DNA of 64,000 bases from an uncultured Eubacterium sp. Lineage in GTDB: Bacteria > Bacillota > Clostridia > Lachnospirales > Lachnospiraceae. The position numbers were made by a program, and so were the translations under genes. Below are positions 42,391-50,682 of the stretch, piece after piece. Location: the NCBI GenBank assembly GCA_910584245.1, contig CAJTZF010000003.1, positions 121,753 through 185,752 of the forward strand. Reading direction: 5' to 3'. Each line of letters opens with the position of its first letter. The stretch's first letter is position 1. The notes under the pieces are model-generated. The model did not search any database, was not told the DNA's origin, and saw only the letters and a list, made by a program, of their open reading frames with translations.

Positions 42391-44646
42391 TATTCCCCGC
42401 CACGTCCGGCGTGGTTCCCGTGATGATATCCGGTTAAAATCGGGAACTGCCAAGTCATAAATAAATTCCCCGATCTGATGTTCTTCCACCATTCTGACCT
42501 GAAAATATTTTTCCACCACCTGGTATCCGGTTGGCACAAAGAATAGTATATCAAACCCGATTCGATTCAAAAATGCCGCCATAATCGAATCTTCCAGCGA
42601 CAATGTCTCCTCATTGACACAAAAGTAAACCAGTTTAGGATTCTTTTTCGTGAAGTCAAATTTCTGTATCAACCGGACGATATCCTTATCCATATTCAGT
42701 ACGGTAGATACAATTGTATACTCGGTTCCATTTTCGAACGTTCCCTTTAGCGCTTTCTGGTCAAGCAGCTCCTGCAGCTTTTCAAGAATATAATCCTGCA
42801 TCTCATCCCGCAATACACTATATTTATACTGTTTGTGCTCCTTAATTTTCCGTTTCTGTACCCTGCCGTTCTTTAAAAATTCGGTGGCAAACGCCTTCAT
42901 CGGATTAACGTCGGTGGCGCTCAGGTTCGGAACTCTCTTTATCTGCACGGTATCCTCAATCAACAGCCGTTTTACCGATGACCAGTACGCGTTGACATCC
43001 CCGTCCTTAACCCCAGATATCTTTGCAAATACGACGGGAAGCGTCACCACTTCATCGACAACGCTGAAATTCGGCCGGTATTTTAATTCCTGGTCCCATA
43101 AGATCTCGATTTCTTCATACATCGTCTGCAACGTCACCGCATTCGCCTTCTCATACTGCTGGTTCCGGTATATCCCGGAATCCCGGTACATAATTGTATC
43201 CAGTTCCCTCTCCGCATGGTATGCGGCAGTGCCCATATGCACTTCTGCATTCTGCTTCGGATATTTACTCACAACCATCGAATCGTTATAAGAAATCTCA
43301 TATAGTACAGGATCCTCTATATGGGCCGTCTCATTCAAATTTGGCTCAAATAAAATAACATCCGCCGGCAGCCTGGCCAGCATGCGCAAAAACAGTATCT
43401 CGTTGCTGCTTTTACATGCCCCGAAATAAATAAAACAGGAAATCTCACCCCGGACCCAGTTCCCAAACAGCTCTTTGCCATACCTCTCCAGCCAGCACAG
43501 CAGATAAACGGCTTTGTTTGTCAGCTTATTCAGATTCATCCCATCCCGCCTGGATTCCGCCAGAATCAAGTCAATAAACGCCTTTCTCATGATTTTCTGC
43601 AGCTCCATGCTCTGACGGTAGTGGATATTTGCCGACAAGCCGGAAATCATCTGATTTACATCCGTATACATCCCCCTCTGGATATGGCTGATTTCCTCTG
43701 GCGAAGGCGCCGGAATACCATCGTCGGTAATAACCAGTTTTCTCCCGCTGTTTCGGATCTCCAGCTGAAATTGATATAATTCATTCAGGTAAATGAGCTT
43801 GTCCTCCACACCGCGGATCCGGTAAAAGCAATTATAAAACAGATGCGGATCCTGCCCCCTGGCAGTGAGATTCGCGCGCGCATCTTCAAGACCTTTTCCA
43901 CTGATCCACGCATTTGTGCAGGCAACGACCGACGGCGGTTCGCCGTACAATCTCTCATGCTCCAGCTGCTCCTGGATGTCCTGTCTGACTTTTTTTAGGC
44001 TGTATCCCTGTGGAAACGGCGTCATCTGCGGAAGCTGCAGCGGATCCGACCTTCTGTTTCCGGGATCCAGCTTCGTATACTCCGAATCCCCGCTGTATTG
44101 CAGCAAAACAATATCACAGCCCGCCCCAGACAAAACGGAAAATAACAGCAATTCATACTGGCTGATCGTTCCCTCGTAAAGTATTTTAGGAACAATATTT
44201 TCTCCCAGGCGGCTGACAATTCTCTCGAATTTGTAGTACAGCCAGCACATAAACTTAATATAGGCGTTTTTCAGCATATTGAGGTTTTTTCCATCCTTCA
44301 TAAGCCGGTCCAGGGAGCCATAAATCGCGTCTGCCACCGTCCCCCTCTGATAATCGTTCATTCTCGGAAGCCACCGCCCAAGGCTCGTACAAATAAAATC
44401 CCGGTCCATATAAAAATCCATCCCCATTATCTCGTTGTAATAGGACAAATTGTGGTCATCCGGATTAGGGATTTTCCCCTCTATGATAACACCAGATTTT
44501 CTAGCCTCTTCGTAATACCTTTGAACAAAAGTTCCAATTTGCTCGTTGTACCCATTGATCCTGCTGAAAAATACTCCCTTTTGTCTCCGGCCATTCAGGT
44601 CGGTAAAATACTCATTGAGATCCGTCACCTTTTCGCGTTTGAACAT
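42373..44646 (-). CDS. yceG: YceG-family protein of the Ter region
   Basis: This 757-residue cytoplasmic protein resembles the YceG family found next to TelA/TerD genes in Firmicutes. It has two related blocks with LLFSVLSGAGCDIVLLQYSGDSEY near residue 160 and a similar FLNRIGFDILFFVPTGYQVV near 720, suggesting an internal repeat of a Rossmann-like unit. Family annotation calls it a putative component of a biosynthetic module; catalytic residues are not established. It follows the rhomboid gene by 13 bases and precedes telA. The last 7 codons form part of a direct repeat. Confidence 0.85.
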   Translation of the reverse strand: MFKREKVTDLNEYFTDLNGRRQKGVFFSRINGYNEQIGTFVQRYYEEARKSGVIIEGKIPNPDDHNLSYYNEIMGMDFYMDRDFICTSLGRWLPRMNDYQRGTVADAIYGSLDRLMKDGKNLNMLKNAYIKFMCWLYYKFERIVSRLGENIVPKILYEGTISQYELLLFSVLSGAGCDIVLLQYSGDSEYTKLDPGNRRSDPLQLPQMTPFPQGYSLKKVRQDIQEQLEHERLYGEPPSVVACTNAWISGKGLEDARANLTARGQDPHLFYNCFYRIRGVEDKLIYLNELYQFQLEIRNSGRKLVITDDGIPAPSPEEISHIQRGMYTDVNQMISGLSANIHYRQSMELQKIMRKAFIDLILAESRRDGMNLNKLTNKAVYLLCWLERYGKELFGNWVRGEISCFIYFGACKSSNEILFLRMLARLPADVILFEPNLNETAHIEDPVLYEISYNDSMVVSKYPKQNAEVHMGTAAYHAERELDTIMYRDSGIYRNQQYEKANAVTLQTMYEEIEILWDQELKYRPNFSVVDEVVTLPVVFAKISGVKDGDVNAYWSSVKRLLIEDTVQIKRVPNLSATDVNPMKAFATEFLKNGRVQKRKIKEHKQYKYSVLRDEMQDYILEKLQELLDQKALKGTFENGTEYTIVSTVLNMDKDIVRLIQKFDFTKKNPKLVYFCVNEETLSLEDSIMAAFLNRIGFDILFFVPTGYQVVEKYFQVRMVEEHQIGEFIYDLAVPDFNRISSREPRRTWRGIFKRGT

Positions 44647-44659
44647 GGCCCATTCACCT

Positions 44660-45244
44660 TCAATATCGATTCATTTTGTTTTTATTCATCACAAATCCGA
44701 GACTTGCGCCCGTAAAACCTCCCAAAATATGCGTCAAATTGGACACATTGCTGTGGACAAACATCCCCTGGTACACCTGTTCCCCGATATAAATAAATGC
44801 AACCAGTATAAAAGTCAGCGGAATCTCGCCTTCTTTTATCGAGGTAAGCGAAGAAAGCAGGATCAGCGCAAACACAACACCGCTGGCCCCGAGCAGCCGT
44901 ATGCCCGGAAAAAATATCACATTTACAACACCGGTTACAAGAGCTGTCGCCAAAATAATAAAAATCATATTAGAGGACCCGTACTTCTCTTCCAAAAGCG
45001 GGCCAACAACGAGTATAAGCATAATATTCCCGATAAAATGTTCCCAGTTCGCATGCCCGAATACATGTCCGACCAGCCGGATATATGTAAAGGGATTTAA
45101 AAACGATGACCGGTACACGCTAAATGCGTAAACGGTTGATCTCCCACTGGTCGCATACCCCAGCATCAGTACAGCGAAACATATAATTGTAAATCCTAGT
45201 ATTACCGGTGAATTAAATGATATTCTTAATTTTTTCCCCGCCAT
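44660..45244 (-). CDS. Rhomboid-family intramembrane serine protease
   Basis: This 194-residue membrane protein with about six helices has the rhomboid signatures: HANWEHFIGNIMLILVVGPLLEE (the HxxxN region) near residue 75, the catalytic Ser in LLGASGVVFAL near 120 and the partner His in LTHILGGFTGASLG near 170. It should cleave transmembrane substrates. ATG at 45244 follows TGAGGGAATTTG. It is 13 bases upstream of yceG and likely cotranscribed with it; a terminator separates it from the protease-fusion gene further upstream. Confidence 0.92.
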   Translation of the reverse strand: MAGKKLRISFNSPVILGFTIICFAVLMLGYATSGRSTVYAFSVYRSSFLNPFTYIRLVGHVFGHANWEHFIGNIMLILVVGPLLEEKYGSSNMIFIILATALVTGVVNVIFFPGIRLLGASGVVFALILLSSLTSIKEGEIPLTFILVAFIYIGEQVYQGMFVHSNVSNLTHILGGFTGASLGFVMNKNKMNRY

Positions 45245-45288
45245 CAAATTCCCTCACATTCTGCCGTCCCCGCGGCGCATTCTCGTAG

Positions 45289-45330
45289 TAAAAAGAAGGC
45301 CCGGCTCCCAACAGCGACCCACCGGGCGCC
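45289..45330 (-). terminator. Terminator after the YceG-like/protease gene
   Basis: On the minus strand GGCGCCCGG and CCGGGCC form a GC-rich stem around GTGGGTCGCTG, followed by TTCTTTTTAC. It lies in the 143-base gap between the protease-fusion gene and the rhomboid gene, so the Ter region has at least two transcription units. Confidence 0.75.
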
Positions 45331-45387
45331 AGAACCTGCTTCCACAGTAAATTATAGCACATGGCTTACCTTCACGCAAGAATTTTG

Positions 45388-46842
45388 TCAACGTATGATG
45401 CCTTTTGCGAACATACGAATACATTCATATCCCATCGCAAGATTTATGTTCTGTCCGTCGTCAAATCCCGCCGTGCTGATCCCGATAACCTCGCCGTACA
45501 TATTCAGTACGGCGCCGCCTGAACTGCCGTGGGAAATAGGAGCGGTAAACTGAATCATATCCACACGATCAATCGTCCGGAATCCCGCGATAATGCCGTC
45601 CGAAATCGAATTAAATAATCCGAGCGGACTGCCGATTGCAACCACCTGCTGTCCCCGTACCAGTTTATCCCTCCCATCGTAGACCGGAAGCGGGGCCAGC
45701 TGCCTGTCAATACGGATAATAGCTAAATCCAGGTCCGAATTGTACTTCACAATTTCATCCGTGTAATAGGACTGGTCGTCCTCCTCGATCTTTACAGAAT
45801 AATACACGCCGCCGCTCGCCACATGATTATTTGTCAATATAAATCCGTCCGCGCTTATCATAATGCCGGAACCTGTTCCTATAACCTGTCCGCTCTGGTT
45901 ATGTATCGCAATAAGTACGACAGAGGACGAGAGGAGCGCCAGCTCTTCATAGGTTTTCGTTCTGCGCCCGCCGCCAGCAGACGCCGCAGGTGTCTCCGGC
46001 TCTTTTGGTTCCGCCTGCCCTTTTGCCGGCCTTACCCGCTTTGGTATATTGATATGCGGCATACCGTGTGTAGCCGCACAGGGCGCCTCCGGCTCTTTCT
46101 GTGATGACACATTTCCCTCTTCCTGCGCTTGGGGGGCTTTCTCTCTGGCACAGAAAACATCTGGCAGTGAAACCTCACAAAAAGTTCCAAACACCTGTTT
46201 CCCCGAGAGCAAAAGCCGGTCCATCTCCTCGTCAATATCCCCTTTCCATTGAAGCAGCAGAACATCAAATCCGAGAAGCGTAAGCAAATAGTAAAACAGG
46301 TATTCCTGCCTTTTACATACATTTTCCGACACGAGCTTAACGCACATCCGCTCATCCCATTCCTCAAATAGTCCTTCCCGCACCGTATCCAGCCAAAAAA
46401 GTAACTTTACAATAAAATTTTGCTCCTGGGACTCACTCGTATGGGCATTTATGCGGCGATATACCTCCAGGACCTTCATACAGGAATCATTCAGCACTTC
46501 AAAAAACCGCTCGTTGTTCATGGACGGAAGTGAGATTTTCGTGCGGCCGCTGTCTACCCAATCCTTATAAATCCGAATGTAAACTGCCATTTCACGCTCC
46601 ATGCCCACACGCGGGAGCTCCCTCATTCTTTTATAACAAACCTTGCCTTCCCGGCTCCGGCCGCACATCACCCGGTCCATGTCCCGGATACTCTCAACAT
46701 ATGTATCATTTACACCGACAAAACGATAAAAATATACATCCCGGCAGCCTTTATTCAAACCGCCCTTTATATTGGCAAATGTACTCATAGATGAAATCGT
46801 CATTACATTCAGCCGTGTCGTAAATGGTTCCTTTCTGTTCAT
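45388..46842 (-). CDS. YceG-like N-terminus fused to trypsin-like serine protease
   Basis: This 484-residue protein combines two parts. Residues 1-225 resemble the N-terminal region of the neighbouring YceG (compare YYLLTLLGFDVLLLQWKGD with VLSGAGCDIVLLQYSGD). A Pro/Glu/Ala-rich linker (about 235-295) leads to an HtrA-type chymotrypsin-fold protease: His in FILTNNHVASGG, Asp in NSDLDLAIIRID and Ser in ISHGSSGGAVLNMYGEV. There is no signal peptide, membrane helix or PDZ domain, so it should act in the cytoplasm. GAGGTGTACAG precedes the ATG. It is followed by a terminator. The fusion suggests proteolysis within the Ter stress pathway (inference). Confidence 0.88.
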   Translation of the reverse strand: MNRKEPFTTRLNVMTISSMSTFANIKGGLNKGCRDVYFYRFVGVNDTYVESIRDMDRVMCGRSREGKVCYKRMRELPRVGMEREMAVYIRIYKDWVDSGRTKISLPSMNNERFFEVLNDSCMKVLEVYRRINAHTSESQEQNFIVKLLFWLDTVREGLFEEWDERMCVKLVSENVCKRQEYLFYYLLTLLGFDVLLLQWKGDIDEEMDRLLLSGKQVFGTFCEVSLPDVFCAREKAPQAQEEGNVSSQKEPEAPCAATHGMPHINIPKRVRPAKGQAEPKEPETPAASAGGGRRTKTYEELALLSSSVVLIAIHNQSGQVIGTGSGIMISADGFILTNNHVASGGVYYSVKIEEDDQSYYTDEIVKYNSDLDLAIIRIDRQLAPLPVYDGRDKLVRGQQVVAIGSPLGLFNSISDGIIAGFRTIDRVDMIQFTAPISHGSSGGAVLNMYGEVIGISTAGFDDGQNINLAMGYECIRMFAKGIIR

Positions 46843-46880
46843 CTGTACACCTCACTACTATGTAAAAAGTCGTTCCTCCC

Positions 46881-46923
46881 TTGACTAAAACAACGGGTTG
46901 CCGCTGCTCACTGTTTTAGTCAA
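46881..46923. repeat. 12-base inverted repeat at the stiP 3' end
   Basis: TTGACTAAAACA (46881-46892) and TGTTTTAGTCAA (46912-46923) are perfect inverted copies around a 19-base loop that contains a smaller CAAC/GTTG palindrome. The repeat overlaps the stop codon of the StiP-family gene and lies about 40 bases before the protease-fusion gene. No T-run follows on either strand, so it is not a standard terminator. Confidence 0.6.
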
Positions 46924-47972
46924 AGTTCTGCGAGTTTTTTTATTATCCCGCATGTTTTATAATGGCGCAGCGGATAATATTCAACCGGCACCTGTTTTTC
47001 TTCGGATAGCCGGATAATATGCGCAAGCGCTGGGTCGTCCCGATCCTGCTCGCCCACAAGTACCTTCCACGGAACCCTGCGGAGCAATACGCGCGTCGTC
47101 TCACCGATGCCCGGCTTGATAAAATTAATATCATCCACACCGAACGCTTTGGCAATCTGAATGGCCTCCTCCATTCCAGATCCATCGGTCCGGTTGCCGC
47201 CCACTTCCCGGTTCTCAAAAACAAATTCCTTCTCTACACGCTCTATAAAATCATAAGACAAATCGGAGTCCTTTAACTCTCCATAATACACCGCCCCATG
47301 AAAATCTCCGTCCTGAATCACATCGCTGCGCAGGAACGTCCGGCTGACGAGACCGGAAACCGTGCAGTTTAAACAGGAACTTGGAATCAGTATATCTTCA
47401 TGTGTCCCACAATAATCAGTCACATTTGCGGGATCTGCCAGGACAGCGATTTCAGATGAAACGCCCTTATACTGGGCGATTTCCTTTTTTAATTCCCGCA
47501 GGATCGCCCCCTTCCCGATCCATCCATCGACAAATAACAGCGTCTCCGGGGCGTGATGGCGGAGTAAATATTTCATCGCATTTTTGTCAATCCCCCGGCC
47601 GCGTATGATAGAAATGGAATAGTGCTTGACGCAGACGTGATATTTTTTCTGGATATACCGCTTGAGTAAAATGCCGACGGGAATGCCCGCCCTGGCCAAT
47701 GAGACGAGGACGACCCCGCTTCCCTTCCGCCTCATCACCTGGTCCGCCAGCACGCCAACCGCCGCTGCCGTGGGAACAGAATAATTCTTCAGCGCATCCC
47801 GGTATGCCTCCATATACGCCTCCGATGGTACGTATTCAACCGGGAGCATTTCACAATAATGCCTTCCCGCCTGGATCAAACGTTCCCTTTCCTCCGTCGG
47901 CTGTGGTTCTACCAGCCCTGTGATGTCCTTCAATAATAATATTACATCGTCTTCCGTATAAGATGTTCTCAT
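46920..47972 (-). CDS. StiP-family phosphoribosyltransferase-like protein
   Basis: This 350-residue protein matches the family named after StiP (annotated as cysteine protease StiP, but related in fold to phosphoribosyltransferases in Ter-linked gene sets). Recognisable blocks include VLVSLARAGIPVGILLKRY near residue 95, HYSISIIRGRGIDKNAM, and LLFVDGWIGKGAILRELKK, which resembles a PRPP loop. It occurs with the second phosphoribosyltransferase gene in Ter biosynthetic modules. Its ATG overlaps the upstream stop (ATGA), so the two are translationally coupled. Confidence 0.88.
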   Translation of the reverse strand: MRTSYTEDDVILLLKDITGLVEPQPTEERERLIQAGRHYCEMLPVEYVPSEAYMEAYRDALKNYSVPTAAAVGVLADQVMRRKGSGVVLVSLARAGIPVGILLKRYIQKKYHVCVKHYSISIIRGRGIDKNAMKYLLRHHAPETLLFVDGWIGKGAILRELKKEIAQYKGVSSEIAVLADPANVTDYCGTHEDILIPSSCLNCTVSGLVSRTFLRSDVIQDGDFHGAVYYGELKDSDLSYDFIERVEKEFVFENREVGGNRTDGSGMEEAIQIAKAFGVDDINFIKPGIGETTRVLLRRVPWKVLVGEQDRDDPALAHIIRLSEEKQVPVEYYPLRHYKTCGIIKKLAEL

Positions 47973-49078
47973 AGCTCACACCACCTATATAAGACAATAT
48001 CCGTATTTCCACATTCGCAAAGCGCTCCCATAAGTGTATCCGCGCCATCCCGAGCCATCCCGCAGGCATCTGTGAAAACCAGCGCCAGATCATATTTCCC
48101 GAGATCATACACATAGGTCGTGCGGCCGCTGTCATAAAAGCTGCGGAGCTCAAATCTCACATGAAGCGGATATGCCTCCTCTGTGCTCACCTCAATTGGG
48201 CTTCTGGTCGTCGCATGACAGCGTACCTCGTTTCCCTCGTCTTCCAGCCGGCTGGCCGCATAAATCGCAGGATACATAAATTCTTCCGTTCCCAGTACTA
48301 AAATGCGCTGGCCGCTCCTATTGCCTAGTTCCGCATGTACCTGTTCCCACAGCCGTTGACACGCCTCCCGATACTGCCTGCCACTCACAAGACGGCGGGC
48401 GTTTACATAGCCGCACAGCTCCCTGAAATCCCACTGTACAGCGTCGCCTGCCCCCGCCTTCTCATAGTATGTCCCATCTCCCTCATAAGAAGCCGCCCGC
48501 TCCGTATAGTCGCTGTGGTCCGTCTTCAAAATATAGTGAATGCCGATACCGTCGCTGCGAAACTGTCCAATCGCCTCCCCGGACATCCCATTGAGCAGAG
48601 ATGCGACCGAAAAAGAAAAGGCTCCATTGTATTTATCCCGAATGATCTGGATAATTTTCTTTACCGTATTTCCTGTAGTCACCTCATCTTCTACAAAAAC
48701 AATTCGCTGAACTCTGCCCACCGCCTCGTCAAGACCGTCCTTGGCCAGCTTTTGTTCCGTCGCATGGCTGTGTGATTCACTGAAATAAATATAATTGACG
48801 CCCGTCTCCGTCTCTCTCGTCGTCTGCATATAATACGAGTTAAGATAGACGGCGAGCCTGGCCCCGATTGCCGTCGCCGTCTCCGCAAAACCGATAAGCA
48901 AAAGCGTTTCGTTCCCATATTCACGTTTAACCAGCTGAGCCAGCTGGTCAAACAGTTCAAGTGTCCGGCCGGGTTTGGCCGGTATATGCTTGGCCTGCAG
49001 GCGGTTTACAACTAAATAGGACCTTTTTGTGTTGTTCTCCCTCCTCGCCACACAAACCAAATCTTCTTCTTTATACAT
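47969..49078 (-). CDS. Phosphoribosyltransferase with TRSP domain (Ter module)
   Basis: This 369-residue protein has an N-terminal type I phosphoribosyltransferase domain with the PRPP-binding motif IVFVEDEVTTGNTVKK near residue 130 and the LLLIGFAETATAIG loop near 60. The C-terminal part (from about 230; ILVLGTEEFMYPAIYAA, ATTRSPI, YDLGKYDLALVFTDAC) corresponds to the TRSP domain found only in these Ter-linked proteins. It probably makes a ribosylated metabolite together with StiP and the HAD phosphatase (published comparative-genomic proposal; product unknown). The ATG lies 2 bases after the xylanase stop codon. Confidence 0.9.
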   Translation of the reverse strand: MYKEEDLVCVARRENNTKRSYLVVNRLQAKHIPAKPGRTLELFDQLAQLVKREYGNETLLLIGFAETATAIGARLAVYLNSYYMQTTRETETGVNYIYFSESHSHATEQKLAKDGLDEAVGRVQRIVFVEDEVTTGNTVKKIIQIIRDKYNGAFSFSVASLLNGMSGEAIGQFRSDGIGIHYILKTDHSDYTERAASYEGDGTYYEKAGAGDAVQWDFRELCGYVNARRLVSGRQYREACQRLWEQVHAELGNRSGQRILVLGTEEFMYPAIYAASRLEDEGNEVRCHATTRSPIEVSTEEAYPLHVRFELRSFYDSGRTTYVYDLGKYDLALVFTDACGMARDGADTLMGALCECGNTDIVLYRWCEL

Positions 49079-49080
49079 AA

Positions 49081-50628
49081 CTATTTCAATACCTCATACA
49101 CCTTTTTAAATGCGCCGTTTACCGCATACAGCTCTGAAAACAGTCCGCAGTACGGTCCATTCATCGAATACTCATAGGAACTCCGCGCCAGCGTCGGATC
49201 GTCCACAAGTCCCCATATACATACTGCTGTCAGCGGCTTTTGTGCTCCCGCATTAACTTCCGTAAACATCTTAAATAATTTTCCATAAAAGTCCGCGTGC
49301 TTTTTCCTCATACTGCTCGTATTAACATAGTTCCGCACTGCCATCTCCGTTACCTGGACTTCCATCCCGAGCGCCGCATATTTCTGAATCGCTTCTCGGA
49401 TCAGTTCAATACTTCCCGCGCTCAGACATCCGGTCTGCGTCCCATATCCCCCGATATAGCCCTGCATCCCGACACCGTCACACAGTTTGCGGTTATTTCC
49501 GGACGCGTCTTTGGCATAAGAATTTACGCTCGATACCAAATTTAGTATGGCATCCCGCTTATTGGCAAAAAATGCATTGTAATCATTATAGTACAGTTTT
49601 ACGTCGACTCCCAGCTTCTCAATCGTATCCTTTGCATATAGAAACGATTGTTCCACATAATCCGGCCCAAGCACATCATAAAATTTATTATTTTTAACCC
49701 GAAGATTCCGCTTGTCATCCTTTAATGCCTCTGCCGCATTGTCCGCCACTGCCTCGTTCACGACATCCCAGCAGTAAATCGTGCCAGGATATTTTGTCTC
49801 AAAATGAGTGATTACCTGTTCTATATAATATTGAAGACGCTTCTGCATCACTTCTTTGCTAACATATTTCCCGTTGTTCTCATACCCCTCACGGAAAAAC
49901 CAATCGCTCATAAACGCGTGCCATACGAGCACATGTCCCCGCATCTTGATTCCCTTTTCCCTCGCTTTTGAAATGATCTGGTCCGCCTTCGTATAATCCA
50001 TCACTGGCATGCCGTTGGGATTTTTAGACGACTCCATCTGGTTTAAAAGAGAATACGCCTTAAACTCATTGGATGCGGTCAGGCTATTGAAATGATAGGT
50101 GGCAAGCTTAAAATAATCCTCCCGGAATGTCTTGTCAAAATTAGTGACCGTACCCAGCTTAAAGCCATGCTTTTCCGCGAGTTTTGCCAGCGGCTGGTAC
50201 TTTGTCGTAGCCGCCTCCACATTACTTTTCTTCGCCTTCTCCGGCGACACATACGGCGCCGCCTTAATTTTACATTGGATCGTTGTTTTGCGCAGCTTTT
50301 TGCTGCCCTTCACCTCGTAGCGGATGACGGCCTTAATAACTGCGTTTCCCTTCTTTTTCGCCTTGATACGGACAGAATCCTTCTTTTTTGAAGAGAGGGC
50401 AATCACCTTTTTATTTTTCGTCGTCCACGAAGTCCCCGCGATCCGCTTCACACCATTTTTCTTAACCGTTAGTTTCTTTGTCCTGCCAATATATACGGTA
50501 GCCGTCTTAGCGGACAGTTTCGGCTTCTTTGCCGCCTGGACTGCCAGGCTATTTCCCGCGCCGCCCGCAATAACCGCCGACGCGGCCACAAGCATGAGTG
50601 CCGTGCCTCTCTTCCACTCTTTCCTCAT
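49081..50628 (-). CDS. Secreted endo-1,4-beta-xylanase, GH10
   Basis: This enzyme cuts internal xylan bonds outside the cell. The 515-residue protein has a Sec signal peptide (MRKEWKRGTALMLVAASAV, likely cleaved near VQA-A), a Lys-rich bacterial Ig-like module (about 35-130), and a GH10 TIM barrel with GHVLVWHAFMSDWF, the acid/base Glu in CWDVVNEAVAD, and the nucleophile Glu in EVQVTEMAVRNY. GGGGGATTGTT precedes the ATG at 50628. There is no anchor motif at the C-terminus. It lies between the ABC-type ATPase and phosphoribosyltransferase genes of the Ter region, 2 bases before the latter, an unexpected place for a polysaccharide hydrolase. Confidence 0.94.
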   Translation of the reverse strand: MRKEWKRGTALMLVAASAVIAGGAGNSLAVQAAKKPKLSAKTATVYIGRTKKLTVKKNGVKRIAGTSWTTKNKKVIALSSKKKDSVRIKAKKKGNAVIKAVIRYEVKGSKKLRKTTIQCKIKAAPYVSPEKAKKSNVEAATTKYQPLAKLAEKHGFKLGTVTNFDKTFREDYFKLATYHFNSLTASNEFKAYSLLNQMESSKNPNGMPVMDYTKADQIISKAREKGIKMRGHVLVWHAFMSDWFFREGYENNGKYVSKEVMQKRLQYYIEQVITHFETKYPGTIYCWDVVNEAVADNAAEALKDDKRNLRVKNNKFYDVLGPDYVEQSFLYAKDTIEKLGVDVKLYYNDYNAFFANKRDAILNLVSSVNSYAKDASGNNRKLCDGVGMQGYIGGYGTQTGCLSAGSIELIREAIQKYAALGMEVQVTEMAVRNYVNTSSMRKKHADFYGKLFKMFTEVNAGAQKPLTAVCIWGLVDDPTLARSSYEYSMNGPYCGLFSELYAVNGAFKKVYEVLK

Positions 50629-50682
50629 AACAATCCCCCTTTTCTTCCTGCTCACAGCTGTTACGTTTTCGCACCTTCCACC

